A stretch of 64,000 nt of DNA from Scalesia atractyloides (taxonomy: Eukaryota > Streptophyta > Magnoliopsida > Asterales > Asteraceae): positions 51,603,681 through 51,667,680 of the forward strand of contig CAMTDV010000007.1 in NCBI GenBank assembly GCA_947069175.1, given 5' to 3'. Shown here piece after piece: positions 57,178 to 64,000 of this stretch (within the stretch, counting starts at the first letter, position 1; each line of letters starts with the position of its first letter). The position numbers and the translations under genes are program-made. The notes under the pieces are model-generated. The model searched no databases. It worked only from the letters and a program-made list of their open reading frames with translations, and was not told where the DNA came from.

Positions 57178-57738
57178 TCATCATTGACTGCTTCCTTCCA
57201 CAAAGGAGCATCTCTTGATGACATTGCTTCCCTGAAAGTTTTAGGATCATCATCTAAATTAACAGCGAAAATGACCTCTCTCGTCACTTCTTTTGAGTCC
57301 CTCAACCAGGTAAGAAAAGAAATCATCTCCATAACTTTTCTCTTTTCTAACTCTAGTACTTTTCCTCGGTTTTTCAACCACTGGTGAAGGTTCGACTCTT
57401 TTCACAGAAGTACTAGAAGATGTGGTGTAATTTGAGTTTTCATCATCTCTAGAAAACTTGTTCTCAAAGAATTCCACATCTCTAGATTCTACAACTGTAC
57501 GTGATTCGTCATCCAACAACCGGTAAGACTTACTTTGCGGAGCATATCCAATGAATACACTCTTGTAAGCTCGTTCTCCCAGTTTGAGTGTCTTTGGATC
57601 AGGTACGCGATAATAGGCAAGACACCCCCAAACCCTTAAATACTCTAGGTTTGGTTTTCTTCCTTTCCACAACTCATATGGACTCGTAGGTATCACACAA
57701 CTAGTGATCCTATTGTGAACATAACATGCGGTTAACAC
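57147..57738 (-). pseudogene. Integrase C-terminal region and linker, internal 1
   Basis: The open stretch 57259-57738 begins MLTACYVHNRI and includes PYELWKGRKPNLEYLRVWGC, the conserved start of the copia integrase C-terminal region. FIGYAPQSKSYRLLDDESRT and VESRDVEFFENKF follow, then a Ser/Thr-rich linker and RKSTRVRKEKSYGDDFFSYL that leads toward RT. An overlapping frame (57147-57377) carries REAMSSRDAPLWKEAVNDEM, the conserved block just before RT, so a frameshift lies near 57290. Confidence 0.88.
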
Positions 57739-58310
57739 AGCTTCCCCCCCACATATTACGAGGTAGACCCGATTGATTTAACATACAGTTAGCCATCTCT
57801 ACCAAGGTTCGGTTCTTTCTCTCAGCCAAACCATTTTGTTGGGGAGTATATGGTGCAGTTCTCTCATGTATGATGCCTTCTTCTTCGAGAATGCATCAAA
57901 TCTTCGATTAAAGTATTATCCGCCTCTGTCCGAGCGAAGAATTTCAATGCGTTTCTCCTTTTGTTTTTCAACCTCAGCCTTATATATTTTAAATGCCTCA
58001 AAAGCTTCGTCTTTTGAATGCAATAAATAAACATATAAGTATCGGCTGAAGTCATCGCAGAAAGTGATAAAGTATCTCTTACCCCCACGAGTAAGGACTC
58101 CATTCAGTTCACAAATATCTGAATGAATTAGTTCTAGTAGTGATGTATTACGTTTATGGACACTTGGAAAAGGTTTCTTTGTGAATTTTGATTTCACACA
58201 AGTTTCGCATTTTTCAAAGTCTTTATCTTTTAATTTCAGTAAACCTTTAGTTTGCATGTTCTCAATGTTTTAATATTTGTATGAGCTAAACGTTTATGCC
58301 ATAAAGAAAT
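57739..58310 (-). pseudogene. int: copia integrase, zinc-binding and catalytic core, internal 1
   Basis: LWHKRLAHTNIKTL (pre-integrase HX4H) lies at 58250-58300, followed after a break by CETCVKSKFTKKPF (CX2C). LIHSDICELNG bears the first catalytic Asp, and FITFCDDFSRYLYVYLLHSK, KIYKAEVEKQKEKRIEILRSDRGG carry the core and the second Asp. The DDE glutamate region (57800-57870) is split by frameshifts. Integrase would join element cDNA to host DNA. Confidence 0.88.
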
Positions 58311-58560
58311 TGAACAAGCGATATAATCAGAAGACATAATTTCATTCAAATCAAAACCAATTGCGTAATATTGATAAAAACTATCACTATCACTATCACC
58401 ACTATCACTATCACTTTCATTCCCAAACCAATCAATCACTGAAACGCCACCTTCATCCGAGTCTTCTTCTTCATCAATTCCATCTTCAGCAAGTTCAAGG
58501 CGATCCTGTGTTCTTTGCTTGACCCACATAGATGTCATTTAGAGAAAACTTCACACGAAG
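58311..58560 (-). pseudogene. Acidic spacer between protease and integrase, internal 1
   Basis: The peptide is Asp/Ser/Glu-rich, including DEEEDSDEGG and a GNESDSDSGDSDSDS run (plus-strand ATCACT repeats at 58381-58417). It then enters the pre-integrase domain at CSISLWHKRLAH. The acidic run looks like microsatellite expansion in a variable spacer. Confidence 0.7.
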
Positions 58561-58587
58561 ATTCTTGAGAACCAGCTTGTACCCATT

Positions 58588-59142
58588 TCAATCAAACTTA
58601 TCAGCAGAAACAAGACCATTGGTGATACCAGGAACATGCAACACGTCCTGAAGGGTAACCGTTTGACCATCTTTAAAGTTTAGTCGCACTGTGCCTTTAC
58701 CACGAACTTCCACTCGATGTCCATCAGCACATACCACCACTGTTCCTTGAGGAACAGGACCATAAGTAAGAAATGAGCCACGATTCCCACAAACATGAAC
58801 AGTTGCTCCAGAATCCAAAAACCACCCTCTACATGCCACAACGCATGTATATTGAGTAAGCATGTTAACATCTCCAAGACCTACATTAGCCACTAGATTG
58901 GTGACTTTCTCAATATCAACAGCACTTGTAGAACCAACCGTAGATCCAGGTTTCCTTTGAGAGCACTCTCGTGCATAATTCCCGGTTTCTCCACAAACAT
59001 GACATTTACCCGATCTCTTTGGTTGATGGTTGGTCGTTTGATGTGACTTTTTGAATTCCTTTTTCTTTGGTGCTGTAAACTTTCTATTCTTTGATGCCCT
59101 TTTTCCTTTTGACCAGATCCTCCAACAATATGATTCACACAC
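58588..59142 (-). pseudogene. copia gag zinc knuckle and aspartic protease, internal 1
   Basis: This 184-codon stretch has a basic region (KKKEFKKSHQTTNHQPKRSG) and the zinc knuckle CHVCGETGNYAREC. Spacing is canonical, but the histidine ligand is replaced by asparagine (AAT), so zinc binding should be impaired. The copia protease follows: GWFLDSGATVHVCGN with the catalytic Asp, then TVTLQDVLHVPGITNGLVS, its C-terminal landmark. It stops at 58588. The protease would process the polyprotein. An alternative frame covers part of the same span and indicates a nearby shift. Confidence 0.88.
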
Positions 59143-59200
59143 GATCCGACTTTACCTCTTTTGTCCCTGTTGCGTGTTTCCTCCTCAATTCGAAGGTGCT

Positions 59201-59800
59201 TTACAGTTCAGACTTGTGCATCATTCTCTTTGAGAAATCTTTCCAAGTAGGAGGAAGTTTTGCTATAATGACCCCTACTTGAAAAATTTCTGGCAGCGGA
59301 ATAGAAAGCGCGGTCAGTTTGTTAACAAGAACTTGGAGTTCATGCACTTGCTCCAAGATTGACTTGTCATCAACCATTTGAAAGTCTAAGTACTTAGAAA
59401 TAAGGTATTTGTTAGTACCTTCTTCATGAGCCTTGTACTTATCTTCCAAAGCTTTCCACAATTCTCTAGCACTTGTTACTGGCGCGTATAAGTCATAGAG
59501 ACGATCCGAAAGAGAATTCTTGATGTGGCTAAGGCAAAGATCTTCAGCTTCCTTACGGACAAGTCTTTGCTTAGCCAAATCTTGATTCGGGACCTCTCCA
59601 CCCTCAAGAGGAGGGTCATCAGGGATTACGGGCAAGCTTGGATCAAGGATATAGTAGAGTTTCAGCACAACGGGCATGAACTTAACCTTGTCCGCCCAAC
59701 GGGTATAGTTCTGGCCATCGAATCTGTCCAACTTGACAAACTCTTGATTCAAGAATCTCAGATTAGCTGTTGGTAGCTCACCATCCATTAGTTCTGACAA
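59201..59800 (-). pseudogene. gag: copia gag capsid region, internal 1
   Basis: The 199-codon frame starts MSELMDGELPTANLRFLNQE, about 30 bp inside LTR B, and is the likely native polyprotein start. It carries the conserved KLDRFDGQNYTRWADKVKFM block, the UBN2-type core (ARELWKALEDKYKAHEEGTN, KYLDFQMVDDKSILEQVHEL) and the end GVIIAKLPPTWKDFSKRM. Here the LPP.W tryptophan is kept, unlike in the plus-strand copia. The frame breaks at 59200 before the basic/zinc part. Gag forms the particle shell. Confidence 0.9.
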
Positions 59801-59829
59801 TTAAACACACAAATAAAATCCTTTAAGAT

Positions 59830-60717
59830 TGTTGAAAACAATTTAATTAAAACAGAAAATTAATTATTTTATTATTAATTACCGAGTTATTGACCAAACC
59901 AGTTTATTCCAACTTGAACAAACTGATTGAAGAAAGGTAGAAGGAGACTGTCCCGTTATCGGACGAATTTAAATAACACGCAAAAACTAAAACTAACCTG
60001 GCGATTTAAGAAACCGAGATTCTTGAACTGCACGGATGATTCCTGTCCTTAAAGGATTTTACGCGCTCGTATTGCTGTGAGCTGCAGCGTAAACTCCCAG
60101 GATTTAATGCAGAACTGATCTGGTATTTCAACAGCAATGGAAACCAGAAAACGCAGAAGCTGGAGAAGAAACAGGAACACCAGAGAGGAACGCTGCGAAA
60201 ATTGTGTGTATGAATGGGTAGCAGGAGGCCTTTATTTATAGGTTGGGATTTCAACAGAGAATGAGAAACGGGGAATGGGATAAACATTATCAACTAATTC
60301 GAATAAAAACTCCTAGAGATATCCATCTCAAATTCGAATTCCTATACTAATCCCATACGAATTCGAACTGGTGGAGATAATCCCCACTATTTCGAATTCA
60401 TCTCTATCCCAATCTTAACTCAGCTCTATCTCGATCCACAGATCTAACACACCTGAACCGGACCCTAGCTAAAAATAAAAGCTCCTCAGCTCCTAGCGAC
60501 GATGCGTACGTGCGAAGTGCAAAGTGCGCCTCAAACGCGCCCATTCGCGAGCTGGCGGCTCGGCGCGCGTGTTTGACCCACTTCTCAACCCATTTAACAC
60601 TTTGGAGGCCCATAAAGGAGTAATCCCTTATAAGGCACTCAACTTTCACCTCCCTCACCAATGTGGGATGGAGGAAACATACCAACTTGTATGTTCCCAT
60701 CATTAATATTTCCAATA
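59830..60717 (-). repeat. LTR B of the copia array, shared by internals 1 and 2 (888 bp)
   Basis: Plus-strand text runs from TGTTGAAAACAATTTAATT to ATTAATATTTCCAATA. The last bases are ATA instead of ACA, so on the minus strand the LTR starts TA rather than TG. It acts as 5' LTR for internal 1 and 3' LTR for internal 2. TATA box at 60233-60240. The GC-rich block (60500-60570) is shorter than in A and C. Next to it inside internal 1, the minus strand reads ATCTTAAAGG, not an initiator-Met primer site. Confidence 0.9.
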
Positions 60718-61340
60718 ATCCCCCACCAAGTTGGAATGTTTCCTTAGACAGATGATATCACTAGGTGTCACGAAGATTAAACCCAGTTTATGTTGATAAA
60801 CAAGAAGAGACAGATCCGATGGTGTCCTATGGAATTAACCATTAACATGATAGCCCCCTTCGGTTTACCCCCACACATCACCGGCCGACTTCGCGTTCTC
60901 ACTGAGCACGAATATGGCCGTGCGCTATAAATCCTTTTCATGACCCTTTAGAAGACAAACCACTTATCTTCACTCAAGGCGGCACCACCCCTAGATCATA
61001 TAAGCAAAGTTTTACATCATCCACGTTGTTTGGATGCCTCCAAAACTTTGTTAAGAGCATTAGCTCACCCTTGTTCTCGGCAACGACGTACTATCACACC
61101 TCACATGGATCTATCAAAAAATTGATAGTACCTTCGATCGTTAAATGACTTCGTTTTTACCCATTAAACTTGAGAAATAGGAGCACTAAGTCAAGTTGGG
61201 TTTCCATCACTACGATTCTATTGTGATTTTAGACCCATGTCCCTCGCGGTATTCACTACCAAATATCTCGTCAGAGGTTTAGTAAACGGATCAGACAAGT
61301 TCTTACTCGTCTTGACATAGACAACCTTGATGGTACCACT
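60718..61340 (-). other. 3' untranslated region of internal 2
   Basis: Starts with the purine tract against LTR B (minus-strand GGTGGGGGAT at 60718-60727). It retains the roughly 50 bp (60936-60986) missing from internal 1. It leads into RNase H. Confidence 0.75.
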
Positions 61341-61790
61341 TTAAAGAAGTTGTCTCACATAATTGTGCCATAGACCTATGTGTCTTGACCTCCCATTATA
61401 CAATGTGTTGTATACTTTAGATAGTGTGGCCTCACTATCACAATACATGGGAATATACGGCATTGGAACATCCCACAAACGGATGTCCGTAAGTAGATCT
61501 CTAATCCACTCTGCTTCCTTACCAGCCGCAGCTAGTGCTATGAACTCAGCTTCCATAGTTGAGTGGGCAATACACGTCTGTTTCTTGCTCGCCCAAGAAA
61601 TTGCTCCTCCTGCTGGAGTGTAAATCCACCCACTTGTAGATTTTGAATCACTGGTGTGATCAATCCAGCTCGTATCAGAATAACCTTCGAGTATTCTGGA
61701 ATTAGACGTGTATGTCAGTTCTAAGTTACTGGTCGTTTTCAGGTATCCAAGTACTCTACCCACTGCTTTCCAGTGTTCTGTCCCTGGATT
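61341..61790 (-). pseudogene. copia RNase H domain, internal 2
   Basis: It is near-identical to the first RNase H: GYSDTSWIDHTSDSKSTSGW, ISWASKKQTCIAHSTMEAEF (here E-A-E-F, the usual family form), MYCDSEATLSKVYN and GRSRHIGLWHNYVRQLL. The open stretch ends with a TAA at 61341, where internal 1 reads on to the normal C-terminus, so the last segment is out of frame. Confidence 0.88.
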
Positions 61791-62625
61791 GACAGTATAC
61801 TAACTCAGTTTGCTTACAGCAAAAGCAATATCAGGACGAGTGCAATGTGTTGCATACATCATACTTCCAATACCATTCGCATACTCCAGTTGAGCCACTG
61901 CTCTCCCTGAGTTCACATTAAGTTTCACACTTGGATCAAATGGGGTATTAAACTCTTTAATGTTAAAGTGTTGAAACTTAGTCTGAATTTTCTCTATGTA
62001 ATGAGGTTGACTTAAAGAAATCTGACTTTCAGTTCTTTTCACCTTGATCCCAAAAATGGTATCAACTTCTCCTAGATCTTTCATCTTAAAGTTCGAGGAC
62101 ATATATTTCTTAGTTTCAGAAATACCTTCAAGGTGAGTGCTAATGATCAACATATCATCAACATAAAGTGCTAATGATCAACATATCATCAACATAGAGA
62201 CAAATCACGACTGTATAACCGGGTTCGCATTTAGTATAGATACACCTATCAGTACTATTGTGTCGAAACCCGAAAGCAGTCACAGTGGTGTCAAACCTCT
62301 CATGCCACTGTTTAGGAGCTTGCTTCTAACCATAAAGAGATTTAATAAGTCTACACACTTTGTTCTCTTGCCAAGCATCACAAACCCTTCTGGTTGCTCC
62401 AAATAAATCTCCTCATTTAGATAATCATTTAGAAACGCAATCTTTACATCCATTTGATGGATATACAGCCCTTTCAAAGCAGACACCGCTATTAGAGTTC
62501 TAATAGAGCTAATTCTAGCCACAGGTGCATTAGTTACCAAAATAGTCGATCCCTTCTCTCTGCCTATACCCTTTAGCTACTAATCTCGCTTTATAGGCAG
62601 AGATGGATCCATCTGGATGATACTT
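61791..62625 (-). pseudogene. rt: copia reverse transcriptase fragment, internal 2, with duplicated catalytic segment
   Basis: It contains HQMDVKIAFLNDYLNEEI, EQPEGFVMLG, a broken SLYG..QAPKQW block and THCTRPDIAFAVSKLS. A 31-bp tandem duplication at about 62137-62198 repeats the bases that encode the YVDD motif; because 31 is not a multiple of three it shifts the frame. Upstream (higher coordinates) the coding sequence ends abruptly at about 62625, where it is fused to LTR C. All of gag, protease and integrase is missing. Confidence 0.88.
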
Positions 62626-63470
62626 CCAACTTGAACTAACTGGTTGAAGAAAGGTAGAATGAGACTGTCCCGTTATCGGACGAATTGAAATAACACGCAA
62701 AAACTAAAACTAACCTGGCGATTTAAGAAACCGAGATTCTTGAACTGCACGAATGATTTCTGTCCTTAAAGGATTTTACGCGCTCGTATTGCTGTGACCT
62801 GCAGCGTAAACTCCCAGGATTTAATGCAGAACTGGTATGGTATTCCAACAGCAATTAAAACCAGAAAACGCAGAAGCTGGAGAAGAAACAGGAACACTAG
62901 AGAGGATGGCTGCGAAAATTGTGTCTATGAATGGGTAGCAGGAGGCCTTTATTTATAGGTTGGGATTTCAACAGAGAATTAGAAAAACGGGGAATGGGAT
63001 AAACATTATCAACTAATTCGAATATAAACTCCTAGAGATATCCATCTCAAATTCGAATTCCTAGACTAATCCCATACGAATTCAAACTGGTGGAGATAAC
63101 CCCCACTGTTTCGAATTCATCTCTATCCCAATCTTAACTCAGCTCTATCTCGATCCACAGATCTAACACACCTGAACCGGACCCTAGCTAAAAATAAAAG
63201 CTCCTAAGCTCCTAGCGACGATGCGTACGTGCGAAGTGTAAAGTGCGCCTCAAATGTGCCCATTCGCGCCTCAAGCGCGCCCATTCGCGAGCTCGCGACT
63301 CGGCTCGGCTCGGCACGCGTGTGGGCTTGACCCACTTCTCAACCCATTTAACACTTTGGAGGCCCATATGGGGTAATCCCTTATAAGGCACTCAACTTTC
63401 ACCTCCCCCACCAATGTGGGATGGAGAAAACATACCAACTTGTATGTTCCCACCATTAATATTTCCAACA
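62626..63470 (-). repeat. LTR C of the copia array, truncated (845 bp)
   Basis: Equivalent to LTR A from about 54410 onward: the outer 80 bp (TGTTGAAAAC to the AACCAGTTTATT part) are missing, replaced by internal 2 reverse-transcriptase sequence. It ends ATTTCCAACA at 63470. TATA box at 62950-62957 and GC-rich block at 63219-63320. Confidence 0.88.
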
Positions 63471-64000
63471 ATCCCCCACCAAGTTGGAATGTTTCCTTTC
63501 ACTTAGACAGATGATGTCACTAGGTGTCATGAAGATTAAACCCAGTTTATGTTGATAAACAAGAAGAGACAGATCCGATAGTGTCCTATGGAATTAAACC
63601 ATTAACCTGATAGCCCCTTCGGTTTACTCCCACACATCACCGGCCGACTTTGCGATCTCACTGGGCGCGAATATGGCCGTGCGCTATAAATCCTTTTCAT
63701 GACCCTTTAGAAGACAAACCACTTATCTTCACTCAAGGTGGCACCACCCCTAGATCATATAGGCAAAGTTTTAAATCATCCACGTTGCTTGGATGCCTCC
63801 AAAACTTTGTTAAGAGCATTAGCTCACCCTTGTTCTCGGCAACGACGTACTATCATACCTCACATGGATCTATAAAAAAATTGATAGTACCTTCTATCGT
63901 TAAGTGACTTCGTTTTTACCCATTAAACTTGAGAAATAGGAGCACCAAGTTCAAATTGGGTTTCCATCACTAACGATTCTATTGTGATTTTAGACCCATT
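63471..64000 (-). other. 3' untranslated region of internal 3, continuing past the window
   Basis: Starts with the same purine tract (minus-strand GGTGGGGGAT at 63471-63480) and matches 55251-55725 and 60718-61230 closely. It ends where the RNase H C-terminus would begin, so the next pol copy should lie just beyond the edge. Confidence 0.8.

Larger units (their letters stand above)
54328..64000 (-). mobile_element. Tandem copia array, LTR-internal-LTR-partial internal-LTR-internal, running off the right edge
   Basis: Order on the plus strand: LTR A (54328-55250), internal 1 (55251-59829), LTR B (59830-60717), internal 2 (60718-62625, RT and RNase H only), truncated LTR C (62626-63470), internal 3 (63471-64000 and beyond). 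Each internal segment begins with the same purine tract next to the LTR, and all read on the minus strand. Shared LTRs between consecutive internals indicate unequal recombination between copies rather than independent insertions. The left target pentamer is tcaga (54323-54327); the other is outside the window. Confidence 0.85.

Overview
This is a stretch of plant nuclear DNA, AT-rich and made almost entirely of transposable elements in several states of nesting and decay. Plant origin rests on an inserted chloroplast fragment (rbcL-atpB spacer plus the first half of atpB), Ty1/copia and Ty3/gypsy families of plant type, an Athila/Tat-type tRNA-Asp primer site, and long LTRs paired with an initiator-Met primer site as in plant chromoviruses (Tekay/Del). 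The general look of the LTR families suggests a eudicot, perhaps Asteraceae; that last step is inference. I find no intact host gene. All coordinates and terminal duplications were read by eye.

Left part (1-10442): a 5.6 kb minus-strand LTR (292-5861) whose element body lies left of the window. It carries four tRNA-like cassettes and a minisatellite. A possible PIF/Harbinger relic follows, then two terminal-inverted-repeat elements packed end to end between (TA)n tracts (6869-8234, 8323-9138) and a small hAT-like MITE (9328-9626).

Middle left (10443-31204): a solo LTR (10443-23219, duplication ttaat) split by a gag/protease-only Athila/Tat-like element (14476-22715), which itself contains a roughly 1.24 kb chloroplast insertion interrupting its gag. 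A second solo LTR of the same family (about 25660-29168) preserves the equivalent unoccupied site. Around it are minisatellites and copies of an unclassified AT-rich repeat.

Middle right (31210-50849): a copia element (+ strand, duplication agcct) split twice. After its 5' LTR sits a 10.9 kb long-LTR, apparently non-coding retrotransposon on the minus strand (32214-43141, duplication attgt). Inside its gag sits a 2.35 kb solo LTR (43472-45821, duplication catct). The copia polyprotein is broken by stops and frameshifts.

Right part (50855-64000): AT-rich repeats, a tRNA-derived SINE, about 400 bp of non-repetitive-looking DNA ending in a possible start codon, then a minus-strand copia array of the form LTR-internal-LTR-partial internal-truncated LTR-internal. 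The first internal region keeps a nearly full but frame-broken gag-pol; the second keeps only RT and RNase H and has a 31-bp duplication over the RT catalytic motif. The array runs off the right edge.

The long-LTR sequences at 292, 10443, 25660, 32214/38920 and 43472 look like diverged relatives of one lineage. Together with the copia insertions and the plastid DNA they give a readable insertion order.
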